Origin: Cherax quadricarinatus
Taxonomy: Eukaryota > Arthropoda > Malacostraca > Decapoda > Parastacidae
Length of the DNA stretch: 64,000 nt
Direction of reading: 5' to 3'
Assembly (NCBI RefSeq): GCF_038502225.1
Contig: NC_091383.1
Span: 1,170,001 to 1,234,000, forward strand
The position numbers and the translations under genes were made by a program. Positions within the stretch are counted from its first letter, which is position 1, and every line of letters starts with the position of its first letter. The notes under the pieces are model-generated. The model saw only the letters and a program-made list of their open reading frames with translations, ran no database searches and was not told the origin of the DNA. Positions 11,201-21,910 of the stretch are shown in pieces.

Positions 11201-11615
11201 GTGTGAGGCTGTAGTGAACACAGTGTGAGGCTGTAGTGAACACAGTGTGAGGCTGTAGTGAACACAGTGTGAGGCTGTAGTGAACACAGTGTGAGGCTGT
11301 AGTGAACACTGTGTGAGGCTGTAGTGAACACAGTGTGAGGCTGTAGTGAACACAGTGTGAGGCTGTAGTGAACACAGTGTGAGGCTGGAGTGAACACAGT
11401 GTGAGGCTGGAGTGAACACAGTGTGAGGCTGTAGTGAACACAGTGTGAGGCTGTAGTGAACACTGTGTGAGGCTGTAGTGAACACAGTGTGAGGCTGTAG
11501 TGAACACAGTGTGAGGCTGTAGTGAACACAGTGTGAGGCTGGAGTGAACACAGTGTGAGGCTGTAGTGAACACAGTGTGAGGCTGTAGTGAACACAGTGT
11601 GAGGCTGGAGTGAAC
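8208..11615. repeat. 22-bp minisatellite array, about 155 copies
   Basis: Units contain AACACAGTGTGAGGCTGTAG. The commonest change is A/T at the centre of ACAC(A/T)GTGT, the dyad of a 9-bp palindrome; a second is TAGT/GAGT. One irregular unit lies at about 9195-9210. Minus-strand frames above 1,100 codons span it in all three phases because 66 bp (3 x 22) carries no stop; they are not genes. The array lies in intron A. Confidence 0.98.
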
Positions 11616-11620
11616 ACCCT

Positions 11621-12165
<545 letters not shown>

Positions 12166-12326
12166 TAATAATGACAATTCTTTTCACACAATACGTAGTT
12201 TTTTTTTACAAAATTTTGGTTATACACATCACAGAATATATACACTGAGAGATGTATATGTCTTAGTGTATATATCCTGTTACATCACTTTAAGGCCTAG
12301 TTTATATGTTGAACCAGCCTTAATGA

Positions 12327-15300
12327 CCCTAATTAACCATCCAACCAGCTTTAATGACCCTCATTAACCATCCAACCAGCCTTAATGACCCTCATTAACC
12401 ATCCAACCAGCCTTAATGACCCTAATTAACCATCCAACCAGCCTTAATGACCCTAATTAACCATCCAACCAGCCTTAATGACCCTAATTAACCATCCAAC
12501 CAGCCTTAATGACCCTCATTAACCATCCAACCAGCCTTAATGACCCTAATTAACCATCCAACCAGCCTTAATGACCCTCATTAACCATCCAACCAGCCTC
12601 ATTAACCATCCAACCAGCCTTAATGACCCTCATTAACCATCCAACCAGCCTTAATGACCCTCATTAACCATCCAACCAGCCTTAATGACCCTAATTAACC
12701 ATCCAACCAGCCTTAATGACCCTCATTAACCATCCAACCAGCCTCATTAACCATCCAACCAGCCTTAATGACCCTCATTAACCATCCAACCAGCCTTAAT
12801 GACCCTCATTAACCATCCAACCAGCCTTAATGACCCTAATTAACCATCCAACCAGCTTTAATGACCCTCATTAACCATCCAACCAGCCTTAATGACCCTC
12901 ATTAACCATCCAACCAGCCTTAATGACCCTCATTAACCATCCAACCAGCCTCATTAACCATCCAACCAGCCTTAATGACCCTCATTAACCATCCAACCAG
13001 CCTTAATGACCCTCATTAACCATCCAACCAGCCTTAATGACCATCATTAACCATCCAACCAGCCTTAATGACCCTCATTAACCATCCAACCAGCCTTAAT
13101 GACCCTCATTAACCATCCAACCAGCCTTAATGACCCTCATTAACCATCCAACCAGCCTTAATAACCCTCATTAACCATCCAACCAGCCTTAATGACCCTC
13201 ATTAACCATCCAACCAGCCTTAATGACCCTAATTAACCATCCAACCAGCCTTAATGACCCTCATTAACCATCCAACCAGCCTTAATGACCCTCATTAACC
13301 ATCCAACCAGCCTCATTAACCATCCAACCAGCCTTAATGACCCTCATTAACCATCCAACCAGCCTTAATGACCCTCATTAATCATCCAACCAGCCTTAAT
13401 GACCCTAATTAACCATCAAACCAGCCTTAATGACCCTCATTAACCATCCAACCAGCCTTAATGACCCTCATTAACCATCCAACCAGCCTTAATGACCCTA
13501 ATTAACCATCCAACCAGCCTTAATGACCCTAATTAACCATCCAACCAGCCTTAATGACCCTAATTAACCATCCAACCAGCCTTAATGACCCTCATTAACC
13601 ATCCAACCAGCCTTAATGACCCTAATTAACCATCCAACCAGCCTTAATGACCCTCATTAACCATCCAACCAGCCTTAATGACCCTAATTAACCATCCAAC
13701 CAGCCTTAATGACCCTCATTAACCATCCAACCAGCCTTAATGACCCTCATTAACCATCCAACCAGCCTTAATGACCCTAATTAACCATCCAACCAGCCTT
13801 AATGACCCTCATTAACCATCCAACCAGCCTTAATGACCCTCATTAACCATCCAACCAGCCTTAATGACCCTCATTAACCATCCAACCAGCCTCATTAACC
13901 ATCCAACCAGCCTTAATGACCCTCATTAACCATCCAACCAGCCTTAATGACCCTCATTAACCATCCAACCAGCCTTAATGACCATCATTAACTATCCAAC
14001 CAGCCTTAATGACCCTCATTAACCATCCAACCAGCCTTAATGACCCTCATTAACCATCCAACCAGCCTTAATGACCCTCATTAACCATCCAACCAGCCTT
14101 AATAACCCTCATTAACCATCCAACCAGCCTTAATGACCCTCATTAACCATCCAACCAGCCTTAATGACCCTCATTAACCATCCAACCAGCCTTAATGACC
14201 CTCATTAACCATCCAACCAGCCTTAATGACCCTCATTAACCATCCAACCAGCCTTAATAACCCTCATTAACCATCCAACCAGCCTTAATGACCCTCATTA
14301 ACCATCCAACCAGCCTTAATGACCCTCATTAACCATCCAACCAGCCTTAATGACCCTCATTAACCATCCAACCAGCTTTAATGACCCTCATTAACCATCC
14401 AACCAGCCTTAATGACCCTCATTAACCATTCAACTAGCCTTAATGACCCTCATTAACCATCCAACCAGCCTTAATGACCCTAATTAACCATCCAACCAGC
14501 CTTAATGACCCTAATTAACCATCCAACCAGCCTTAATGACCCTAATCAACCATCCAACCAGCCTTAATGACCCTAGTTAACCATCCAACCAGCCTTAATG
14601 ACCCTAATTAACCATCCAACCAGCCTTAATGACCCTAATTAACCATCCAACCAGCCTTAATGACCCTAATTAACCCCATTAACCATCCAACCAGCCTTAA
14701 TGACCCTAATTAACCATCCAACCAGCCTTAATGACCCTAATTAACCATCCAACCAGCCTTAATGACCCTAATTAACCATCCAACCAGCCTTAATGACCCT
14801 AATTAACCATCTAACCAGCCTTAATGACCCTAATTAACCATCCAACCAGCCTTAATGACCCTAATTAACCCTATTAACCATCCAACCAGCCTTAATGACC
14901 CTAATTAACCATCCAACCAGCCTTAATGACCCTAATTAACCCCATTAACCATCCAACCAGCCTTAATGACCCTAATTAACCATCCAACCAGCCTTAATAA
15001 CCCTCATTAACCCCATTAACCATCCAGCCAGCCTTAATGACCCTAATTAACCATCCAACCAGCCTTAATGACCCTAATTAACCATCCAACCAGCCTTAAT
15101 GACCCTCATTAACCATCCAACCAGCCTTAATGACCCTCATTAACCATCCAACCAGCCTTAATGACCCTCATTAACCATCCAACCAGCCTTAATGACCCTC
15201 ATTAACCATCCAACCAGCCTTAATAACCCTAATTAACCATCCAACCAGCCTTAATAACCCTCATTAACCCCATTAACCATCCAAACAGCCTTAATGACCC

Positions 15301-15987
15301 TCATTAACCCCATTAACCATCCAACCAGCCTTAATAACCCTCATTAACCCCATTAACCATCCAACCAGCCTTAATGACCCTCATTAACCCCATTAACCAT
15401 CCAACCAGCCTTAATAACCCTCATTAACCCCATTAACCATCCAACCAGCCTTAATGACCCTCATTAACCCCATTAACCTTCCAACCAGCCTTAATGACCC
15501 TCATTAACCCCATTCACCATCCAACCAGCCTTAATAACCCTCATTAACCCCATTAACCATCCAACCAGCCTTAATAACCCTCATTAACCCCATTAACCAT
15601 CCAACCAGCCTTAATGACCCTCATTAACCCCATTAACCATCCAACCAGTCTTAATAACCCTCATTAACCCCATTAACCATCCAACCAGCCTTAATAACCC
15701 TCATTAACCCCATTAACCATCCAACCAGCCTTAATGACCCTCATTAACCCCATTAACCATCCAACCAGCCTTAATGACCCTCATTAACCCCATTAACCAT
15801 CCAACCAGCCTTAATAACCCTCATTAACCCCATTAACCATCCAACCAGCCTTAATAACCCTCATTAACCCCATTAACCATCCAACCAGCCTTAATGACCC
15901 TCATTAACCCCATTAACCATCCAACCAGCCTTAATGACCCTCATTAACCCCATTAACCATCCAACCAGCCTTAATAACCCTCATTAA
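12327..15987. repeat. 31-bp array changing to a 40-bp array
   Basis: Left part: 31-bp units CCAGCCTTAATGACC + C(T/A)(C/A)ATTAACCATCCAA, plus occasional 21-bp deletion units. From about 14,660 some units gain nine bases (CCCCATTAA), and from about 15,250 the array is uniformly 40 bp. Rare variants (GACCATCATT at 13,040/13,981; ATAACCC at 13,161/14,102) recur 941 bp apart, so a block of about 31 units is duplicated. The array is cut at 15,987 by a LINE and resumes at 20,126. Confidence 0.97.
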
Positions 15988-16009
15988 TATATAATACAGT
16001 ACTCAGTGG

Positions 16010-16023
16010 TCAGTCGTCACGTG
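16010..16023 (+). promoter_or_regulatory. Possible internal LINE promoter elements (Inr, E-box)
   Basis: The 5' leader holds TCAGTC (16,010-16,015), which fits the arthropod initiator TCAKTY, followed by CACGTG (16,018-16,023) in the palindrome TCACGTGA. Many arthropod LINEs use an internal initiator at their 5' end; there is no direct evidence of activity here. Confidence 0.3.
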
Positions 16024-16074
16024 AGGTCACAGACCCTGAGCTGCCTTGGGGATTAGTGTGGACGGTTACAAAGC

Positions 16075-17001
16075 ATGGCTTGCTTCTGCAGTGTTTTAAA
16101 AATTGAGGTTGGAGAGTTGAAGGAGGAGATCTTGCTTCTCCAGGAGGAGATTAGGAGGCTGAAGGTCCACCTCAATGGGTCTGGGAGAGAGTGTGAGGTG
16201 GCTGGAGTTGTGGGGAATGAGGCTTCTAGCAGCGAGGTGCAGTCTGTCTCTCGCTGTGAGGAGGCTGTAGTTGGGGAGGCAGCAACGGCTACCAGCAGTG
16301 AGGTGCAGCCCAGCACCTGCTACAAGTGGCGAGTAGTTCACAGTAATGGAAGGCGCATCAGAGTAAGGAAAGTTAAGAGTGAAGATCTGAAGGTAGGAAA
16401 TCGCTTCTCTGTTCTTCAGGATGAATGTACTTCAGTGGCCAGTGAAGGTAAGGGTACTACTGCCCCTGCTAATGGAGGTAAGTGCATTCTTGTGGTTGGT
16501 GACTCTCAGGTAAGATACATTGACCGTGCTTTTTGTAATAGGAATAAGAAGATGAGAGATAGAGTGTGCTTCCCTGGAGCTGGTGTTGGGGACATTGTCA
16601 ACAGGCTGGATAATATCATGTCAGGTAATGGGAGCAAGCCCATTATCTGTCTCAGTGCTGGTGGAAATGATATTGGGAAGGGTAGGAGAGAAGAGCTGCT
16701 AGATAAGTACAGGTCAGCTATAGATTTCATTAAGTCTAAGGGAGGGATCCCAATCATATGTAGCATCTTGCCTAGAAGGGGAGTAGGAAATGAATGGTTG
16801 TCTAGGGCAATTGGTGTAAATTGCTGGCTAGACAGATACTGCAAGGAACTTGCAATCCCATTCATTGACAACTGGAACAACTTTTATGGCAAACATGATA
16901 TGTATGCAAGGGATGGGGTACATCTCTCTGGGGCTGGGGTGGTAGCACTTGCAGACTCGATTGAGAAGGCCATTGGTGAAATGCCTATGATTTTAAACTG
17001 A
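16075..17001 (+). CDS. CR1-like LINE ORF1 protein with SGNH/GDSL esterase domain
   Basis: 308 residues. ATG at 16,075 is the first in the leader. Residues 8-34 (KIEVGELKEEILLLQEEIRR) are a predicted coiled coil, suited to multimerisation. Residues 136-300 are an SGNH hydrolase fold: block I GDS (Ser144), GAG at 168-170, block III GGND (196-199) and block V DGVH (Asp280, His283), so a full Ser-Asp-His set is present. ORF1 proteins of CR1/L2 elements carry this esterase type; its role in retrotransposition (RNA or membrane binding, or hydrolysis) is unsettled. No zinc knuckle is present. The stop TGA overlaps the ORF2 ATG by one base (TGATG), suggesting coupled translation. Confidence 0.88.
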   Translation: MACFCSVLKIEVGELKEEILLLQEEIRRLKVHLNGSGRECEVAGVVGNEASSSEVQSVSRCEEAVVGEAATATSSEVQPSTCYKWRVVHSNGRRIRVRKVKSEDLKVGNRFSVLQDECTSVASEGKGTTAPANGGKCILVVGDSQVRYIDRAFCNRNKKMRDRVCFPGAGVGDIVNRLDNIMSGNGSKPIICLSAGGNDIGKGRREELLDKYRSAIDFIKSKGGIPIICSILPRRGVGNEWLSRAIGVNCWLDRYCKELAIPFIDNWNNFYGKHDMYARDGVHLSGAGVVALADSIEKAIGEMPMILN

Positions 17002-19946
17002 TGGAAGATAGAGGTATGGGTGTGTGTGGGAAACAAGCAGGTTGCAACACTTGGGTTGGAAACAGTAAATGTATAAAAGGCATTCAGCATGAAGTTATAA
17101 ATAAAGACAATAGATCAGGTCAGCAAACAAAGGGGGACAGCAGAGGGCAGCAAGGGACTAGCTCCCTTAAGGTTTACTATACTAATAGCAGGAGTGTAAG
17201 AAATAAGATAGATGAGCTAAGATTAATTGCAAGTGCAGGAGACATAGATATTATTGCTATAACAGAGACCTGGCTCAATCTGAAAGATAGAGAGATGCCC
17301 TCTGAATGTCACATACAAGGCTATAAATTATTCCACACTGACAGGGTCAACAGGAAAGGTGGTGGAGTAGCGATGTATGTCAGAGACAATTTAAATTGTT
17401 GTGTTAGACAAGATATTAAATTAGAAGCGTCAGCCACTGAATCTGTTTGGTTACAGCTTCTCGAGGGCCGAGAAAAACTAATTTTGGGTGTGATTTACAG
17501 GGCCCCAAATCTTGATAGGGAGTGCAGTAAACTTCTATGGGACGAAATTCGTAAGGCATCTACATACGAAAATGTTGTGCTAATGGGAGATTTCAACTAT
17601 AGACAGATTGACTGGAGCAATTTGACAGGAAATTTAGAGTCAGGTGACTTTCTTGATACGATCCAGGATTGTTTTTTAAAACAGTTTGTGACAGAGCCAA
17701 CTAGGGGAAATAACCTCCTTGACTTGGTTCTTGCCAGTAGGGAAACACTAATTAATAATCTTGAGGTTAATGATGAGCTTGGGGAAAGTGATCACAAATC
17801 ACTCAGTTTTAATATATCATGGAATTCCCCTAATAATGGCAATCAAGTCTCCGTCCCTGACTTTCGCTTGGCTGATTTCATAGGACTGAAAAATTACTTA
17901 GGTGGGCTGAACTGGAATGACCTGACTAAGGGTCAGGTAGGTGGTGATGGTTGCCGATATGATGCTTTCCAGGGCATAGTTCTAGCTGCTCAGTCAAATT
18001 ATGTTCCAAATAGGGAAATCAGATCAAACAAAAATGATCCTAAATGGATGAACAATAGATTAAAATATCTGATTGGTCAAAAGAGAGGCATATATAGGCA
18101 AATCAAAAGAGGAGAGGGGCAATTGAGAAATCGATATATTCAGTTAAAGAGAGAAATAAAAAAGGGAATTAGAAAAGCAAAAAGAGATTATGAGGTTAAA
18201 GTTGCAAGAGAATCGAAGACTAACCCAAAAGGATTCTTTCAGGTATACAGAAGTAAGATCAGGGACAAGATAGGCCCACTCAAAAGTTCCTCGGGTCAGC
18301 TCACTGACAGTGATAAGGAAATGTGTAGAATTTTTAACACATACTTCCTCTCAGTTTTTACACAGGAGGATACCAGCGATATTCCAGTAATGATAAATTA
18401 TGTAGAACAGGACGATAATAAACTGTGTACTATTAGGGTCACAAGTGACATGGTCCTTAGGCAAATAGATAAATTAAAACCTAACAAATCCCCAGGCCCT
18501 GATGAACTGTATGCAAGGGTTCTAAAGGAATGTAAAGAGGAGCTTAGCACACCTTTGGCTAATCTTTTCAACATATCACTACAAACTGGCATGGTGCCAG
18601 ATAAGTGGAAAATGGCAAATGTGATACCTATTTTCAAAACAGGTGACAGGTCCTTAGCTTCGAACTATAGACCAATAAGCCTAACCTCCATAGTGGGAAA
18701 ATTTATGGAATCAATAATTGCCGAGGCAGTTCGTAGCCACCTTGAAAAGCATAAATTAATCAACGAATCTCAGCATGGTTTTACAAAGGGGCGTTCCTGC
18801 CTTACGAATTTATTAATTTTTTTCACTAAGGTATTTGAGGAGGTAGATCATGGTAATGAATATGATATTGTGTATATGGACTTCAGTAAGGCTTTTGACA
18901 GGGTCCCACATCAGAGACTATTGAGGAAAATTAAAGCACATGGAATAGGAGGAGAAATTTTTTCCTGGATAGAGGCATGGTTGACAAATAGGCAGCAGAG
19001 AGTTTGCATAAATGGGGAGAAATCAGAGTGGGGAAGTGTCACGAGCGGTGTTCCACAGGGGTCAGTGTTGGGCCCCCTGCTGTTCACAATCTACATAAAC
19101 GACATAGATGAGGGCATAAAGAGCGACATCGGCAAGTTTGCCGATGACACCAAAATAGGCCGTCGAATTCATTCTGACGAGGACATTCGAGCACTCCAGG
19201 AAGATTTGAATAGACTGATGCAGTGGTCGGAGAAGTGGCAGATGCAGTTTAATATAGACAAATGCAAAGTTCTAAATGTTGGACAGGACAATAACCATGC
19301 CACATATAAACTAAATAATGTAGATCTTAATATTACGGATTGCGAAAAAGATTTAGGAGTTCTGGTTAGCAGTAATCTGAAACCAAGACAACAGTGCATA
19401 AGTGTTCGCAATAAAGCTAATAGAATCCTTGGCTTCATATCAAGAAGCATAAATAATAGGAGTCCTCAGGTTGTTCTTCAACTCTATACATCCTTGGTTA
19501 GGCCTCATTTAGATTATGCTGCACAGTTTTGGTCACCTTATTACAGAATGGATATAAATTCTCTGGAAAATGTACAAAGGAGGATGACAAAGTTGATCCC
19601 ATGTATCAGAAACCTTCCCTATGAGGATAGACTAAGGGCCCTGAATCTGCACTCTCTAGAAAGACGTAGAATTAGGGGGGATATGATTGAGGTGTATAAA
19701 TGGAAGACAGGAATAAATAAAGGGGATGTAAATAGTGTGCTGAAAATATCTAGCCTAGACAGGACTCGCAGCAATGGTTTTAAGTTGGAAAAATTCAGAT
19801 TCAGGAAGGATATAGGAAAGTACTGGTTTGGTAATAGAGTTGTGGATGAGTGGAACAAACTCCCAAGTACCGTTATAGAGGCCAGAACGTTGTGTAGCTT
19901 TAAAAATAGGTTGGATAAATACATGAGTGGATGTGGGTGGGTGTGA
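17001..19946 (+). CDS. CR1-like LINE ORF2: AP endonuclease and reverse transcriptase
   Basis: 981 residues, no interruption. The endonuclease (EEP) domain spans about 56-275: YYTNSRSVRNK, ITETWL (Glu89), GDFN (196-199), SDH (263-265). The RT domain spans about 490-760: NKSPGPDEL, NYRPISLTS, HGFTKGRSC, YMDFSKAFDRVPH (Asp627), GVPQGSVLGPLLF, and the catalytic FADD (713-716). The C-terminal region has CEKDLGVLVSSNLKP, LVRPHLDYAAQFWSPYY, RRIRGDMIEVYKW and RSNGFKLEKFRF, the standard tail of CR1/L2-group ORF2. The enzyme would nick target DNA and copy its RNA from the 3' end (target-primed reverse transcription). Length and motif set are those of a complete protein. The start ATG shares its A with the ORF1 stop. 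Confidence 0.95.
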   Translation: MEDRGMGVCGKQAGCNTWVGNSKCIKGIQHEVINKDNRSGQQTKGDSRGQQGTSSLKVYYTNSRSVRNKIDELRLIASAGDIDIIAITETWLNLKDREMPSECHIQGYKLFHTDRVNRKGGGVAMYVRDNLNCCVRQDIKLEASATESVWLQLLEGREKLILGVIYRAPNLDRECSKLLWDEIRKASTYENVVLMGDFNYRQIDWSNLTGNLESGDFLDTIQDCFLKQFVTEPTRGNNLLDLVLASRETLINNLEVNDELGESDHKSLSFNISWNSPNNGNQVSVPDFRLADFIGLKNYLGGLNWNDLTKGQVGGDGCRYDAFQGIVLAAQSNYVPNREIRSNKNDPKWMNNRLKYLIGQKRGIYRQIKRGEGQLRNRYIQLKREIKKGIRKAKRDYEVKVARESKTNPKGFFQVYRSKIRDKIGPLKSSSGQLTDSDKEMCRIFNTYFLSVFTQEDTSDIPVMINYVEQDDNKLCTIRVTSDMVLRQIDKLKPNKSPGPDELYARVLKECKEELSTPLANLFNISLQTGMVPDKWKMANVIPIFKTGDRSLASNYRPISLTSIVGKFMESIIAEAVRSHLEKHKLINESQHGFTKGRSCLTNLLIFFTKVFEEVDHGNEYDIVYMDFSKAFDRVPHQRLLRKIKAHGIGGEIFSWIEAWLTNRQQRVCINGEKSEWGSVTSGVPQGSVLGPLLFTIYINDIDEGIKSDIGKFADDTKIGRRIHSDEDIRALQEDLNRLMQWSEKWQMQFNIDKCKVLNVGQDNNHATYKLNNVDLNITDCEKDLGVLVSSNLKPRQQCISVRNKANRILGFISRSINNRSPQVVLQLYTSLVRPHLDYAAQFWSPYYRMDINSLENVQRRMTKLIPCIRNLPYEDRLRALNLHSLERRRIRGDMIEVYKWKTGINKGDVNSVLKISSLDRTRSNGFKLEKFRFRKDIGKYWFGNRVVDEWNKLPSTVIEARTLCSFKNRLDKYMSGCGWV

Positions 19947-20125
19947 GTTAGACCTGATAGCTTGTGCTAACAGGTCGGTTGCCGTGTTCCTCCCTTAAGT
20001 CAATGTGACCTGACCTGACTAGGTTGGGTGCATTGGCTTAAGCCGGTAGGAGACTTGGACCTGCCTCGCATGGGCCAGTAGGCCTTCTGCAGTGTTCCTT
20101 CGTTCTTATGTTCTTATGTTCTTAT
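19947..20125 (+). other. LINE 3' UTR with terminal 8-bp repeat tail
   Basis: About 180 bp after the ORF2 stop. It ends GTTCTTATGTTCTTATGTTC-TTAT, i.e. repeats of an ATGTTCTT-type octamer and no poly(A), as in CR1 elements, where the 3' end is the recognition signal for reverse transcription. Confidence 0.8.
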
Positions 20126-20600
20126 TAACCCCATTAACCATCCAACCAGCCTTAATGACCCTCATTAACCCCATTAACCATCCAACCAGCCTTAATAACC
20201 CTCATTAACCCCATTAACCATCCAACCAGCCTTAATAACCCTCATTAACCCCATTAACCATCCAACCAGCCTTAATGACCCTCATTAACCCCATTAACCA
20301 TCCAACCAGCCTTAATAACCCTCATTAACCCCATTAACCATCCAACCAGCCTTAATAACCCTCATTAACCCCATTAACCATCTAATCAGCCTTAATAACC
20401 CCCATGTGGTAGAATCTAAACCCCATTAACTAACCAACCAGTCTTAACGACCCTCATTAACCCCATTATCTAACCAACCAGTCTTAACGACCCTCATTAA
20501 CCCCATTAACTAACCAACCAGTCTTAACAACCCTCATTAACCCCATTAACTAATCAACCAGTCTTAACGACCCTCATTAACCATCCAACCAGTCTTATTA
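20126..20600. repeat. 40-bp array, right part after the LINE, with degenerate edge
   Basis: Continues the 40-bp units broken at 15,987. From about 20,400 the units become diverged (CCCATTAACTAACCAACCAG, CTTAACGACCC), the usual decay at an array edge, before a SINE at about 20,600. Confidence 0.95.
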
Positions 20601-20775
20601 TTATTTATTATTATTATAATCAAGGGGGAAGCGCTAAACCCGGAGGATTATACAGCGCCTGGGGGGGGGGATGTGGAAGGCATTCAGGCTTAATTCGGGG
20701 AACTGGAGCACAGATCCAATTCCCTAAATTAAGATCCCGTCACCAACATCAAGGAACCTTCCTTGAGGGGCCTGT
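20600..20775 (-). mobile_element. Dispersed SINE-like repeat with TAA tail
   Basis: Begins with ATTATTATTATAATCAAGGG, then GGAAGCGCTAAACCCGGAGG, and ends CCTTGAGGGGCC. A near-identical copy is at 26,933-27,086. On the minus strand the TAA run is a 3' tail, so both are minus-strand retroposons. Confidence 0.75.
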
Positions 20776-20805
20776 TGTAGACAGAATTTAAACTCCATTA
20801 ACTAA

Positions 20806-21693
20806 CCACCCTATTGCAAGCCACCCTATTGCAAACTACCCTATTGCAAACTACCCTATTGCAAACCAACCTATTGCAAACCAACCTATTGCAAACCACC
20901 CTATTGCAAGCCAACCTATTGCAAACCACCCTATTGCAAACTACCCTATTGCAAACCAACCTATTGCAAGCCACCCTATTGCAAACCACCCTATTGCAAA
21001 CCAACCTATTGCAAATCAACCTATTGCAAACCACCCTATTGCAAACCACCCTTTTGCAAGCCACCCTATTACAAACCACCCTATTGCAAACTACCCTATT
21101 GCAAACCAACCTATTGCAAACCAACCTATTGCAAACCACCCTATTGCAAGCCAACCTATTGCAAACCACCCTATTGCAAACCAACCTATTGCAAACCACC
21201 CTATTGCAAGCCACCCTATTGCAAGCCACCCTATTGCAAACTACCCTATTGCAAGCCACCCTATTGCAAGCCACCCTATTGCAAACTACCCTATTGCAAG
21301 CCACCCTATTGCAAGCCACCCTATTGCAAGCCACCCTATTGCAAACCACCCTATTGCAAACCACCCTATTGCAAACCAACCTATTGCAAACCACCCTATT
21401 GCAAACCACCCTATTGCAAGCCAACCTATTGCAAACCAACCTATTGCAAACCACCCTATTGCAAGCCAACCTACTGCAAACCAACGTATTGCAAACCACC
21501 CTATTGCAAACCACCCTATTGCAAACCAACCTATTGCAAACCAACCTATTGCAAACCACCCTATTGCAAGCCAACCTATTGCAAGCCAACCTATTGCAAA
21601 CCACCCTATTGCAAACCAACCTATTGCAAGCCAACCTATTGCAAACCACCCTATTGCAAACCAACCTATTGCAAACCACCCTATTGCAAAGGT
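20806..21693. repeat. 15-bp minisatellite array, about 59 copies
   Basis: Unit CAAACCACCCTATTG with A/G, C/T and C/A variants. As 15 is divisible by three, both strands show open frames of about 290 codons (LLQTT- and VCNRV-type repeats); these are artefacts. The array stops only 24 bp before the acceptor of exon B. Confidence 0.97.
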
Positions 21694-21717
21694 ATTGATC
21701 AATTGAACTTATTACAG

Positions 21718-21885
21718 AGAGTGTTACTTAAGGTTCTGCTCTCAGCAGTACGACCTGACGAAGAATAACGAAGCTATACACCTGAGTAACAACGCTATAC
21801 AGTGCAAGTACCTGAACGGCGAGAGGAGCGGAGAACTGCCTGACGAGAACATGTGGGACTGTCGTCAGTTTAAGGAATACTTGAG
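21718..21885 (+). CDS. TTLL3-like: TTLL3/8-like tubulin glycylase, exon B
   Basis: 168 nt between acceptor TTATTACAG and donor GTACGT. Its first base completes the Arg codon split from exon A; it then reads ECYLRFCSQQYDL, NEAIHLSNNAIQ, LPDENMWDCRQFKEYL and ends with two bases of Arg. HLSNNAIQ matches the HLCNNSIQ element of vertebrate TTLL3, and DENMW matches its PPDNMW element. The exon is squeezed between a 15-bp array ending 24 bp upstream and a 44-bp array starting about 25 bp downstream. Confidence 0.93.
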
Positions 21886-21910
21886 GTACGTATTTTATTT
21901 GCGTTTTGAC

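Larger units (their letters stand above)
15988..20125 (+). mobile_element. Apparently intact CR1/L2-group LINE in the 40-bp satellite
   Basis: Both edges are exact because the host satellite unit is known: the left flank stops in CCCTCATTAA and the right flank resumes at (ATT)AACCCCATTAACC, compatible with a 4-5-bp (A)TTAA target duplication. Inside are an 87-bp 5' leader, ORF1 (SGNH esterase type), ORF2 (endonuclease plus RT), a roughly 180-bp 3' UTR and a terminal ATGTTCTT-type 8-bp repeat, the typical CR1 3' end. No stop or frameshift breaks either ORF and all catalytic motifs are present. It is probably a recent, perhaps competent, insertion. A truncated copy of its tail is at 7698. Confidence 0.9.
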
